Shown: positions 39,556 to 48,604, numbered from the stretch's first letter. The stretch is DNA of 64,000 nt from Bacteroidota bacterium (GCA_016713525.1 JADJOZ010000003.1:124001-188000); one strand, 5' to 3'. Program-made: numbers and translations. The notes: generated by a model not told the origin, from the sequence alone.

Positions 39556-40682
39556 TTTTCCGGTAACGAAATTGCCCACCAGCAATTGTTCATGAATATT
39601 ATTAATTCATTTTCCTGAATAAATCCTCCTCTTATATGGTCGGGATTAAGTGTGGATGGTGAAACCGGCAGTTTGAGTATGTCACTTTTATCGTTTTGGA
39701 AACGCCCCAGAAAAGTTTGCGTTACCGATACTGATTGATCATCTATCATTGCTGAATTATAGGTTCCGGGTCTGATTAAAGTAATAATTGTTTTTGAACC
39801 TGAGTCCTGGAATATTATTTGGCCCGACTGCAATCCTGTAACCGGATAATAATTTTTGATAGGGGGGAAGGATAACTTGTTCTGATTGCAATCATTGAGT
39901 AATATCAGATTCTCATTCTTATTTTGAAGCGAAAAACAATGTTGATTGTTAATTGATTTCGCTTCGTAAACAGTGACCAATGGATTGTAAGGATTTATAT
40001 TTGGACGGCCTGTTCCGTTTATTTCATCTATCAGTTCATTTCGGTTTAGGATGCGTTTATTAATGGTGTGGGTAGCTTGAATTTCTACAGGTAAAAAGTC
40101 TCCCGATTTAAATTTGTATAGCAGCGGAGCACTGGTTGTTGATTCCTGCCATTTAAGCACGTTGCTGTTGTTGGTAAGAATAATAGTGTTCCCGATTTCA
40201 GTTGGTTGTCCTGTGATGAGGTAGCTATCGTTTGAATCAGAGGTGACAGCAAGCACTTCATGTTGAAACGGATAATTATTTCTAACCGCCTTTGTTTGGA
40301 TGCAGTAACGATTCAATTCATTTCGGTGTAAATTGTAATTCATAAAATCAATTCCATAAATAACGGCACCAAATGCAAAAGGAATGATTAATGCCAGAAG
40401 AAATTGATTTCTGATCTTACCATTCTCACGAAACTGAAAAATCCGGTACACCAGTAGCAGGCACCAGCTTCCGAGAATAAGTATGGAGCTAAATTTAAAA
40501 AATAGTCCTGCAAAGTATGGCGTGGCAATATCCGGAAATTGATCTGTACCTCTGCCGGTTTGTGAAAAATAAGCGACCAATAGAAGAAATGCAACAAAAA
40601 TTATTAGTTGCATCAACATAGCAGGAAGCAAAAGAAAATTGGCCAATGCCGATTCCCTGAAATTTTTACCCGAAGTAATCAA
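39552..40682 (-). CDS. Membrane-anchored hypothetical protein
   Basis: A 376-residue protein I do not recognise. Three hydrophobic segments lie near the N-terminus (about residues 14-40, 55-80 and 95-115), followed by a large soluble region of about 250 residues rich in beta-strand and asparagine (TNNSNVLKWQ, ENLILLNDCNQNK). The topology suggests a membrane protein with an extracytoplasmic C-terminal domain. The terminal four bases overlap the metH stop on the other strand. Function unknown. Confidence 0.7.
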   Translation of the reverse strand: MITSGKNFRESALANFLLLPAMLMQLIIFVAFLLLVAYFSQTGRGTDQFPDIATPYFAGLFFKFSSILILGSWCLLLVYRIFQFRENGKIRNQFLLALIIPFAFGAVIYGIDFMNYNLHRNELNRYCIQTKAVRNNYPFQHEVLAVTSDSNDSYLITGQPTEIGNTIILTNNSNVLKWQESTTSAPLLYKFKSGDFLPVEIQATHTINKRILNRNELIDEINGTGRPNINPYNPLVTVYEAKSINNQHCFSLQNKNENLILLNDCNQNKLSFPPIKNYYPVTGLQSGQIIFQDSGSKTIITLIRPGTYNSAMIDDQSVSVTQTFLGRFQNDKSDILKLPVSPSTLNPDHIRGGFIQENELIIFMNNCWWAISLPEN

Positions 40683-40739
40683 GATTCAGAATATTTAGGT
40701 GAAAAACGAATCCACATTCAATATAGTATATCTGAAACA

Positions 40740-41714
40740 CTATTCTACAACTACAAATCGCATGTTTGATATGGCATCCTCTGAAATAAGCTTCACAAAA
40801 TAGCACCCTCCGGACCACGCTGAAATATCAATTGTCAATTGCATTTCGGAACCGGATTTCCGGCTGTACTTCAGTTGTCCTGTTTCATTGTAAATCTGAA
40901 TTTCTCCTAAAGAAATATTTTGCATACGGGCTGTTGAAATGGTAATTGATTTGTTGGCAGGATTAGGGAAAACAGAGAGCTTCTGATCTCTTGTTTCAGA
41001 AATGGAAGTGATTTCTACGGGACAAAAAACGGGATCAGGTGAAACACATACGTCATCAATCAGATAATAGGCATAAACTGTTGTTGGACTGCCCATATTG
41101 ATAATTGAAGTAAGCGTATCGCTGAAGTAATTTCCAATGCAAATATGCGTGTAGGCTGAATCTGCAACAAATGATCCGGAAACATTCACCCAATTAATGC
41201 TATCGGTGATAATTGAAGTGGCGAACATAACAGGCATATTATTTACGGTATCAGGATTTGCCTGACTGAATGGGACAGTTGAAAATCTGACACCAATATT
41301 GTTGGTAGCAAATTGAACCAACGATTGTTCTACATGCGTAACCCACATAGAGACAAAGTAAGTGGTGCCGGGCTGTAGCGGTGCTGCTAACGGTCTGCCC
41401 ACAAATTCCCGGAGATTCGGGCCAAAATTGGCATAAGTGAATAGGCCGATGTATGCATTCCCCGTTCTGGCAGCCTGAAAACCTCGCGTATTGGTAGGAA
41501 CACCATAGAGAGGTGATGTTACATTTGAGCAGGCATTAAAATAATCAGGGGTGCCTCCATAGCCACTCCAGCCATCGGCTTTATCGACCTGGTTAATTTG
41601 GTTGGGACAGCCATTGGCAATTTCAAAACTTGGATTCAGTACCAGATTTTGGGAGTGACCTATTTGAGTCACCAAACTAAAAAGAGCGAACAAACTGAGG
41701 CGAATTATTTTCAT
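40740..41714 (-). CDS. T9SS-sorted secreted protein
   Basis: A 324-residue protein. I chose the ATG at 41714 because it opens a signal peptide (MKIIRLSLFALFSLVTQIGHSQ); an upstream ATG would overlap the SRPBCC gene. The mature N-terminus NLVLNPSFEIANGCPN is the common opening of carbohydrate-binding-like or jelly-roll domains. The last 85 residues are a T9SS type A domain (LSVFPNPANKSITI, QIYNETGQLKY, WSGGCYFVKLI). Ligand unknown. It lies ten bases past the SRPBCC stop and may be cotranscribed with it. Confidence 0.85.
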   Translation of the reverse strand: MKIIRLSLFALFSLVTQIGHSQNLVLNPSFEIANGCPNQINQVDKADGWSGYGGTPDYFNACSNVTSPLYGVPTNTRGFQAARTGNAYIGLFTYANFGPNLREFVGRPLAAPLQPGTTYFVSMWVTHVEQSLVQFATNNIGVRFSTVPFSQANPDTVNNMPVMFATSIITDSINWVNVSGSFVADSAYTHICIGNYFSDTLTSIINMGSPTTVYAYYLIDDVCVSPDPVFCPVEITSISETRDQKLSVFPNPANKSITISTARMQNISLGEIQIYNETGQLKYSRKSGSEMQLTIDISAWSGGCYFVKLISEDAISNMRFVVVE

Positions 41715-41724
41715 TCTAGTAATT

Positions 41725-42168
41725 TTAAGGTTGACTCTCAGCAAATGCTTTAAAATCGGTTAGATATTTCATCGATTGTTTTTTGAAAACTCCTGGCATA
41801 ATCCATGCAAATAACTTCATGATACCTTTCATTTGAAATTCCTGATCACTCACATACCGGGTCGATTTACCATCGATATCAACAAAGCGATTATTCACAA
41901 TATTAAAAACACCTTTGGCTTCATAAGTGCCATTGAATTCATCGGGTAAAGCTTGTTTGGTGATGGTTTCAATCATTTCCAGTTTGCGGTTATTCATCAT
42001 AAAAGTAAGCCTGGCTTTAGAGCCAACTTCTCCCGGTTTGCCACTCAATGGTTCAAAACTCACCAGCCCTGGCATCCAGTGTTTAAGATTGTCGGGGTTA
42101 TCGAATAACTCCACAACCCGTTTACGAGGCTTATAGATTGTAATTTCTATTGTATAAGTTAATGCCAT
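41725..42168 (-). CDS. SRPBCC (START-like) family protein
   Basis: A 147-residue protein with the START/Bet v 1-like fold pattern: KPRKRVVELFDNPDNLKHWMPG near residue 13, then GSKARLTF-type strands, and a long C-terminal helix with KYLTDFKAFAES. Such proteins bind hydrophobic ligands in a helix-grip pocket, often as polyketide cyclase or stress-related binding proteins. No membrane segment or signal peptide. Substrate unknown. Confidence 0.85.
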   Translation of the reverse strand: MALTYTIEITIYKPRKRVVELFDNPDNLKHWMPGLVSFEPLSGKPGEVGSKARLTFMMNNRKLEMIETITKQALPDEFNGTYEAKGVFNIVNNRFVDIDGKSTRYVSDQEFQMKGIMKLFAWIMPGVFKKQSMKYLTDFKAFAESQP

Positions 42169-42202
42169 GTCAACTGTATTTGTAGCTCAAATATATAAAA
42201 AA

Positions 42203-42706
42203 TCAGTTAAAAACAGCTTTCCTAATCAGCTTAAAATACCCATCCCCAAAATCTTCACAATGGCCAAATCCATTTCGTTCCAAAACAGCAAGCGATTTGA
42301 TATTGTTTTTTTTAGTAACTGCTATTATTTGCCTGAGTTCCATTACTTCAAAACCGAAGTTGGCAATCAATGAAACAGCATCAGTCATAATTCCTTTTCC
42401 TTTCCCTTTTTCCTTAAGGATGTATCCTATTTCACCAATGCCATTGGCAAAACCCCGATAATAACCACAAGTACCCATCAACTCCCCCGTAAGCGAATCG
42501 GTGATAGCCCACGAAATGGAATCGCCTCTTTGGTAATCATTCGTAATTTTTTGAAGCATCATACCTGCTTCTGTAATACTTTTAGCAGGCTGTCCATCAT
42601 AATAAGAAATTTCAAGTAACTCCGGCAAATAAGCCTCACTTAATTCAAGTAATGCCAAACGATCATTCTTCAAAGCCGGAAAAAAATTAAAAGGAGGCAA
42701 ATTCAT
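42203..42706 (-). CDS. GNAT family N-acetyltransferase (RimJ/RimL-like)
   Basis: A 167-residue GNAT domain. The acetyl-CoA motif A appears as IGYILKEKGKGKGIMTDAVSLI near residues 92-115, followed by MELRQIIAVTKKNNIKSLAVLERNGF near 122-147, the typical N-x-x-S-x-x-V/L-x-x-x-x-G-F of ribosomal-protein and small-molecule acetyltransferases. It lies upstream of the SRPBCC gene on the same strand. Substrate unknown. Confidence 0.88.
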   Translation of the reverse strand: MNLPPFNFFPALKNDRLALLELSEAYLPELLEISYYDGQPAKSITEAGMMLQKITNDYQRGDSISWAITDSLTGELMGTCGYYRGFANGIGEIGYILKEKGKGKGIMTDAVSLIANFGFEVMELRQIIAVTKKNNIKSLAVLERNGFGHCEDFGDGYFKLIRKAVFN

Positions 42707-42812
42707 ATTTCTGTATCTAGTAAAGGTTATTTAACAAATTTTATTTTCATTTTGCAAAGTCAATTGTTAAAAAGCCGAAGGCGAAATCAATAATTAACCA
42801 TCCAATAAATTT

Positions 42813-43524
42813 GAGCCGCAGGCGATCCAATATTAACTACCTAATTAACTACCTAATTAACTACCTAATTAACCACCTAATTAACCACCTAATTAACTAC
42901 CTAATTAACCACCTAATTAACTACCTAATTAACCACTTAATTAACCACCTAATTAACCACCTAATTAACCACCTAATTAACCACCTAATTAACCACCTAA
43001 TTAACCACCTAATTAACCACCTAATTAACCACCTAATTAACCACCTAATTAACTACCAAATTAACCACCAAATTAACCATCGTCTAAATCAGAGCCGCAG
43101 GCGATCCAATATTAACCACTTAATTAACCACCTAATTAACTACTTAATTAACCACCTAATTAACCACCTAATTAACCACCTAATTAACTACCTAATTAAC
43201 CACCTAATTAACTACCTAATTAACCACCTAATTAACCACCTAATTAACCACCTAATTAACCACCTAATTAACCACTTAATTAACCACTTAATTAACCACC
43301 TAATTAACCACCTAATTAACCACTTAATTAACTACCAAATTAACCACCAAATTAACCATCGTCTAAATCAGAGCCGCAGGCGATCCAATATTAACCACTT
43401 AATTAACCACCTAATTAACCACCTAATTAACCACCTAATTAACTACCTAATTAACTACCTAATTAACCACCTAATTAACTACCTAATTAACCACCTAATT
43501 AACCACCTAATTAACTACTTAATT
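42813..43524. repeat. 12-bp tandem array with a 279-bp higher-order period
   Basis: About 55 copies of a 12-bp unit (CTAATTAACCAC with C/T variants and CTTAATT or CAAATT forms) run from about 42830 to 43524. A GC-richer spacer (GAGCCGCAGGCGATCCAATA) interrupts at 42813, 43092 and 43371, exactly 279 bases apart. Two complete blocks and part of a third are present. The plus strand is open over 238 codons only because the unit is a multiple of three; the implied peptide is N-H-L-I repeated. The last unit reaches into the 3' end of the YjbR-like gene. Confidence 0.92.
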
Positions 43525-43855
43525 TAATTGTTGCTGCAAGTTTCGGTGGTGCCACATTACAATAAGCACAAGTAACAATATCCTGAAACATCGACTTCCT
43601 CACTTTTTTTAAGTATACCAGTGTCCACCCATACTTTCCCCAGGCATTAGGGACAGGGTGAATAATCTCAGCATTAAATCTGCTGAAGACATCCTGATCA
43701 ATCGCATTTAAACGAACACAAACACGATTTTCACTTTTATTTATAGTCATGAAAATTTTCTTTTTTACGCGAACCGCAACTTTATCGAAATGAGGATGCA
43801 AATCGGTTTCAGGAAATTTCAATCCAAATTGTTCAGCAAATTCCAAAGTCACCAT
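43511..43855 (-). CDS. MmcQ/YjbR-like protein, 3' end inside the repeat array
   Basis: A 114-residue protein of the MmcQ/YjbR (DUF419) type: LKFPETDLHPHFDKVAVRVKKKIFMTI at the N-terminus, then RVCVRLNAIDQD and the segment VPNAWGKYGWTLVYLKKV near 68-85, which carries the conserved W-x-x-x-x-L. The last five residues and the stop codon (43511-43513) come from the final 12-bp repeat unit, so the array appears to have eaten into or replaced the original tail. Family members bind DNA in vitro or have unknown roles. Confidence 0.78.
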   Translation of the reverse strand: MVTLEFAEQFGLKFPETDLHPHFDKVAVRVKKKIFMTINKSENRVCVRLNAIDQDVFSRFNAEIIHPVPNAWGKYGWTLVYLKKVRKSMFQDIVTCAYCNVAPPKLAATIKLSS

Positions 43856-43908
43856 GAGCCATTTTTATAATCAACAAATGTAAAAAATTCTTTTTCCTGT
43901 GACAATTG

Positions 43909-43971
43909 GCGGCAGAGCCGCTGTCATTAGGTCATTGGCGGCAAAGCCGCAGTTATTTGCTGCAAAGCAGC
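43909..43971. repeat. Cluster of three GC palindromes with GTCATT spacers
   Basis: Three 13-base hairpins, GCGGCAGAGCCGC (43909), GCGGCAAAGCCGC (43938) and GCTGCAAAGCAGC (43959), alternate with GTCATTAGGTCATT-like spacers. The third differs from the second at both stem positions, keeping pairing. A related unit (GCAGCTAAAGCTGC then GTCATTGGTCATT) is at 47888. Confidence 0.7.
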
Positions 43972-44005
43972 GTCATTAAGTCATGTATGGTCATTGAAAA
44001 AATTC

Positions 44006-44082
44006 TCTCCTCATCGCGTAAACGCATTTCTCTGCTGTGAAGAAACCAAAAATCCTCAATCCTTAATCCTTAATCCTTAATT
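44006..44082. repeat. Conserved block plus AATCCTT heptamers, copy 1
   Basis: TCTCCTCATCGCG (44006-44018) and CGCATTTCTCTGC (44023-44035) are followed by four to five AATCCTT units (44051-44082). The same two 13-mers recur in the same order at 48154-48166 and 48171-48183. A second short heptamer tract is at 44245-44265. The gap from 43856 to 44281 contains no gene. Confidence 0.75.
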
Positions 44083-44269
44083 GGCATCTCTCCCTATCCA
44101 GCCCTAAATGTTCTACGGAGGAGGATGCCTATGCTGGAGAGAGCCGGGGTGAGGAGGAGGGAAAAGCAGAATGAGAAAGGAGAAGAAACAGGAACAGACT
44201 CAAAAACAGAAGGAGAAGAAATTTCCTGTTGAGCAGAAACAAAAAATCCATAATCCTTAATTCTTTTCG

Positions 44270-44277
44270 TATTTTAG
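44270..44277 (+). promoter_or_regulatory. Weak -7 box before the 44282 pseudogene
   Basis: TATTTTAG differs from TAnnTTTG at one position and ends five bases before the ATG. Confidence 0.25.
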
Positions 44278-44281
44278 CCTG

Positions 44282-45792
44282 ATGAAGTTATTCCGGACCA
44301 TCTTTTTAATCATTGCTTTTAGCTTCATCGCTTGTGACTTACTGGCACAACGTGGCAACATCTGGTGTTTCGGAGACAGCGCGGCCTTGGATTTCAATGG
44401 AGGGGCTCCTGTTCCTTCTACAAGCTCTATAGTTTCCCGTGGGTCTTGTGTTTCATTGTCTGATTCGAATGGAGATTTGCTATTTTATGCTCACACCAGG
44501 GCTGGAGTATCAGGTATTACAACTGGATTGATCTTTAATTCCACTCATCAATTGCTACTTGATGGTGATTCTATTGCCGGAGGAGGGTGGTATCAGGAGA
44601 TGGTCATTATTCCAAATCCGGCAGATGACTCCAGCTTTTACCTCTTCTCAGTTGGTGTTACAGATCAATTCGGGTTGATGTACTCCATCATTGACATGAA
44701 AGGTGATGGCGGTCTTGGATCAGTCACGCAAAAAAATGTGCAATTGTTAAATTTCTTAATGGTGGATTGCATTTTGGCCATCAAACATGGAAATGGACGT
44801 GATTGGTGGTTAATGGTCAAACAATCTCCGGTAGGCTTTGTGCCAAATAATAGCTGGCATAAGTTCTTGATAGACCCAAGGGAATCACAGCGATGCCAAT
44901 TCAGAATTTAGGGACTTTGAATCAAACCAATTCTGGAAATCTACGTGTCAATGCAGAAGGAAACAAAATTGCGTTTGTAAATTCTATTTGATTGATAGAA
45001 CTATATGATTTTGATAGGTGTACGGGTTTATTATCATCCCTCAAAATATTGAACCTCCATTATCTATTGGCCCATACCCATATTATTGGTCGAGTGAATT
45101 TTCTGCATCCGGCCGTTATTTGTATGTCAGTTCTACAACACAGACAGTGAGTAGACTGTGGCAATATGATACCTGGAGCGCTAATATTTTTGCCACGAAA
45201 ACTTTATTATGGCAGACACCCGGTCCACCATTCACAGCAGGAGCATTAAAAAGGGGTCCAGATGACAAGATTTACTTTAGTTGCGCTTGGGTTCCACCTA
45301 ACGGTTCGAACAATTACCCCTACGATTCAACCGAGTACTTTACCGAAAACATGAATTTGAGTGTAATAAACTCACCGGACTCTGCCGGTTCGGCATGCGA
45401 TTTCCAACCCTGGAGTTTTTACCTTGGTGGCAAACGCACCTACTGGGGGCTACCCAACAACCCTGATTACGATTTACCCGCGCTGGCAGGCAGTCCTTGT
45501 GATACGTTGGTGGGAATTGGAGAAGCCCCACAAATACAACAAGCAGCACTAAATGTATTCTACCACACAACATGGGAAAAGGCATTTATTAATGCTTCCA
45601 ACCTAAAAGGCAAAACCGGCAAGTTGTTGGTGTATGATATGCAGGGGAAAGTTGTTCATTCCGGAACCGCTTCGGATACAGAATGGGTACTATACGAGAG
45701 ATTTGTTTATGATCGGGAGGGCTGATGGGGTTTACCTTGTGGTGGTGGAGACAGAACAGGAGCGGTTGGTGAAGAAAATGCTGATTGATTGA
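44282..45792 (+). pseudogene. T9SS-sorted beta-propeller protein with several lesions
   Basis: The 5' part (44282-44911) has a signal peptide (MKLFRTIFLIIAFSFIACDLLAQ) and propeller-like strands. Reading continues in another frame as N-L-G-T-L-N-Q-T, a TGA at 44989-44991, then L-Y-D-F-D-R-C-T-G, a third frame (WSSEFSASGRYLYVSS, 45018-45725), and back again for the T9SS tail A-D-G-V-Y-L-V-V-V ending at 45792. Three of the breaks are repaired by one added base in a short homopolymer (GGG at 44880, CCC at 45038, GG/G at 45719). With four lesions it is called a pseudogene, but homopolymer errors in the sequence are a real alternative. Repaired length is about 500 residues. Confidence 0.75.
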
Positions 45793-45937
45793 TTTTCTTA
45801 TGTGCTGGTGTGCTGATTATTGTTCCTGAGTAACAAAGGTGTGACTGCACATGATTTGGTGATTTGGTGGTTTGGTAATTTGATGATGACTAATTCTAAG
45901 TAAAAAGTTGTGTCTGCTCTTGATTGGTGTTTATTTC

Positions 45938-45978
45938 CCCTGAGCGAAGTCGAATGGGTGTCCTGAAGCGTGCTTCAG
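45938..45978. repeat. CCCTGAGCGAAGTCGAA-type dispersed repeat and palindrome
   Basis: CCCTGAGCGAAGTCGAATGG is a sequence I know as frequent in Bacteroidota intergenic DNA. Twelve bases on, CTGAAGCGTGCTTCAG is a perfect 16-base palindrome. An 8-bp-period tract (GTGATTTG/GTGGTTTG/GTAATTTG) lies just upstream near 45855-45885. The gap 45793-46637 holds no gene. Confidence 0.5.
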
Positions 45979-46184
45979 CTCTGCTTCAAGGTTGGTGATT
46001 GGTTGGTTATTAATTTGAAAGTTTCTGCTCAGCAATCGTAATCATTCTTAAAAAATGTTTGTAGTGGCATTATAAGTGATAAAAGCAATATTAATAATTA
46101 AGATCTGATTCTTGCCTCCCCCAATAGCAAATCCTCACCACAATCCAATAGCTATCTGACGAGTAATTTTTCCTGTGGACCCCT

Positions 46185-46520
46185 TCTCCCGATTTCCTTC
46201 TTCAATTTGTAATATTCAATATTTGTTATTCAATATTTTGAAGCTGCTATAGAACTCATATTTGAGTTCTTCAACTAGTCAAATATTCTGCCTGTCTTTA
46301 GGATACTTTTAGTGAATATTGATTAACAAGAAGTGAGAATTGAATAATTTATTGCTCCCGATTTCCTTATTCAATTTGTAATATTCAATATGTGTTATTC
46401 AATATTTTGAAACTGCTATAGAACTCATATTTGGGTTCTTCAACTAGTCAAATATTCTGCCTGTCTTCACGGTGCTTTTATTGAATATCAATTAGTAAGA
46501 ATTGAATATTCAATATTGAC
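46185..46520. repeat. 169-bp direct tandem duplication
   Basis: Two copies start at the CCCGATTTCC motif (46188 and 46357), offset by exactly 169 bases, and differ at scattered positions. Each holds a hairpin AGAACTCA-TATT-TGAGTTCT (46251-46270); in copy 2 (46420-46439) the right arm has one change that turns a T-A pair into T-G and keeps the stem. Palindromic ATATTCAATAT motifs flank it. Confidence 0.85.
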
Positions 46521-46560
46521 ACTTCAGCCGATCCATGAATTGTTTATGGGTAGAATTCAA

Positions 46561-46586
46561 TCTATCCTCTATCATTTATCATCCTA
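46561..46586. repeat. 7-bp-period tract (TCTATCA/TTTATCA family)
   Basis: TCTATCC-TCTATCA-TTTATCA heptamers, the same family as at 22927-22986. Confidence 0.6.
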
Positions 46587-46625
46587 ACGAATTTCCCTTC
46601 TGATCAGAATGCTAAAATTTTTTAT

Positions 46626-46633
46626 TATTTTTG
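46626..46633 (+). promoter_or_regulatory. -7 box before the DUF4886 gene
   Basis: TATTTTTG fits TAnnTTTG and ends four bases before the ATG at 46638. Confidence 0.45.
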
Positions 46634-46637
46634 CTTC

Positions 46638-47886
46638 ATGAGAACAAAATCCTTCAAAACCACCTTTTTGTTGGCAATATGCTGCCTTCTCAGCGTATTT
46701 ACGTTTGCCCAACCCCAAAAAGTTTTATTCATTGGCAATAGTTACACTGCTGTAAACAGTCTGCCATGGCTGGTTTATAGTGTTGCACTTGCCAATGGCG
46801 ATACCTTATCAACAGATGTAAATTCTCCGGGTGGCTTTACTTTTCAGGGGCACACCACCGATTCCGTTACTCTGGCTAAAAATTAATTCCCAGCAATGGG
46901 ATTTTGTCATCCTGCAGGAGCAGAGCCAGCGCCCATCATTCCCTCCTTCACAGGTAGCTAGTCAGGTTTACCCTTATGCATCCCAGCTCGTTAATTTAAT
47001 CCGTGCCAATAATCCTTGTACTGAAATTGTGTTTTACATGACCTGGGGTCGCAAAAATGGCGATGCATCCAATTGTGCCGGATGGCCTCCTGTTTGTACT
47101 TATGATGGAATGCAAGCACGTTTACGGGAGAGCTATATGGAAATGGGATTGCAAAATGATGCAACAGTGGCTCCGGTGGGTGCAGCATGGAGTTATGCTA
47201 TAAGTCAGGGGTTTGCATTCGATTTGTTTAGTCCCGATGAAAGTCACCCCAGCATGTTTGGTTCCTACCTGGCAGCTAATGTGATTTATTCTACCATGTT
47301 TAATAAAAGCACTATTGGTAATCCTTTTCATACAACCATCACCACTCAGGAAGCTGCATTGTTGCAAGATGTGGCTCATGCAGTAGCAATCGATTCGATT
47401 TCTACCTGGTATCAGTATGGCTCATTGATCAACGCTTCATTTGCTGCTAATGTCACCGGAAGTCAGATCGCATTTTCAAATACAACCACCAATGCCACTT
47501 CTTACCTTTGGAATTTTGGCGATGGCGTCACCGTAACAGGAGTAAATCCGGTTCACACATACGCTTCAAATGGTGTATACACAGTAACTCTGACAGCTTC
47601 CAATTCCTGCAAATCGGTTACTATTTCGCAACAGGTGGTTATCGGCCCAACAGCAATTGATGAGCCTGCAGCATGTGAATTAATAGTAACATCTCAGCGA
47701 TTGCTTAAAACCAATTGTGAAAGCGGATTCTTTTCAAAGGTAGAGGTGAATGGAGTAGATGGAAGAAAAGTCTATGAAGCTATTTTCCGAAATAACATGC
47801 AATTGCCGGAACTTACCAAAGGAGTTTATTTTATCAGACTCCATGGTCGTGGAAAAGATTTAATCAGGAAAGTTGTGATTCAATAA
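46638..47886 (+). CDS. DUF4886/SGNH-like PKD protein with T9SS tail, frameshifted
   Basis: The 5' frame (46638-46886) gives a signal peptide (MRTKSFKTTFLLAICCLLSVFTFAQ) and then KVLFIGNSYTAVNSLPWLV, the SGNH-type block I motif of DUF4886, up to DSVTLAK. One A too many in a run of five (46878-46882) moves the frame; removing it gives T-L-A-K-I-N-S-Q-Q-W-D-F and joins the rest. Later parts are DESHPSMFGSYLAA (the catalytic Asp-x-x-His region), a PKD domain (YLWNFGDGVTVTG) and a degenerate T9SS sorting domain. Repaired length is 415 residues. It may be an extracellular esterase; the lesion may be a sequencing error. Confidence 0.8.
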
Positions 47887-48346
47887 AGGCAGCTAAAGCT
47901 GCGTCATTGGTCATTTAGCGGCAACCGTTGTCATAAAATAGAGTGATAAGCCATAAGCAATACGGGAACTCTGTGATATAACTGTATGCAGTATGCTGCA
48001 AGATGTTTTTTATTCAATAGCAAATAACAAGAATTGAACAATGAAATGATGCAAAACACTTCACTTTAACTGTGAGATCCTATTTATCATCTTTCATTTT
48101 TAATTTTTAATTTCCCGCTGTCATTGGGTCATTGGTTGGCATTGAAAGATTAATCTCCTCATCGCGACAGCGCATTTCTCTGCGTCTCCCTAACTCTGCG
48201 TTTAATAAAAATAGTAATTGGTCATAGGGGTGGGTATCGAAAGAAATCCTTAATTCTTAATTCTTAATCCTTAATCCAATTGGGTTGTCAGGATCAGAGA
48301 TCCCTCCGGCAATCCTTAATCCTTAATTCTTAATTCTTAATCCTTA
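47887..48346. repeat. Repeat-rich intergenic zone with heptamer tracts
   Basis: In order: GCAGCTAAAGCTGC palindrome with GTCATTGGTCATT (47888), TTTATCA-type heptamers (48082-48116), GCTGTCATTGGGTCATT (48118), TCTCCTCATCGCG and CGCATTTCTCTGC (48154-48183), and two AATCCTT/AATTCTT tracts (48246-48280, 48311-48346). The arrangement matches the 43909-44082 region. No gene is present from 47887 to 48837. Confidence 0.75.
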
Positions 48347-48410
48347 CCCCGTCCATCCTCTGCATATTTTCTGAGCAGTCATTTAAAAGGACCGAACAGC
48401 ATCCAGCACG

Positions 48411-48519
48411 TGTTGGCAGTTTGCCTTCTGGCTCCGTGACTCGCGCCTTTTTTTACAAGACAGTTTTTTCTTTGGAAAAACTGTCTTAGTAAAAAGCAGC
48501 GCAAGGCAAACAGCCAACA
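48411..48519. repeat. 109-bp long imperfect inverted repeat
   Basis: The arms TGTTGGCAGTTTGCCTT (48411) and AAGGCAAACAGCCAACA (to 48519) pair with one mismatch. Inside, CGCGCC with AGCGC and a perfect 12-bp stem AAGACAGTTTTT / AAAAACTGTCTT (48457-48468, 48476-48487) close on TCTTTGG. It looks like a folded RNA or a small non-autonomous mobile element; no gene lies in it. Confidence 0.75.
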
Positions 48520-48604
48520 GTTTACAGTCAATAAGGCAAAACGTCATTCACTAAAAACACCAATGCATAGAAGTAAAGTGCCTGATGCTGTTCTTGACTT
48601 TTTG

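Noticed and set aside
42813..43524. CRISPR array
   Set aside because: The unit is 12 bases with no unique spacers and no cas genes.
42811..43527. A 238-codon open frame of N-H-L-I repeats
   Set aside because: It exists only because a 12-bp satellite has no stops in this frame; there is no start context, signal or known fold.
11908..45792. Reassigned stop codons
   Set aside because: TAA, TAG and TGA all occur as internal lesions and all end intact genes here, so no single codon can be reassigned.
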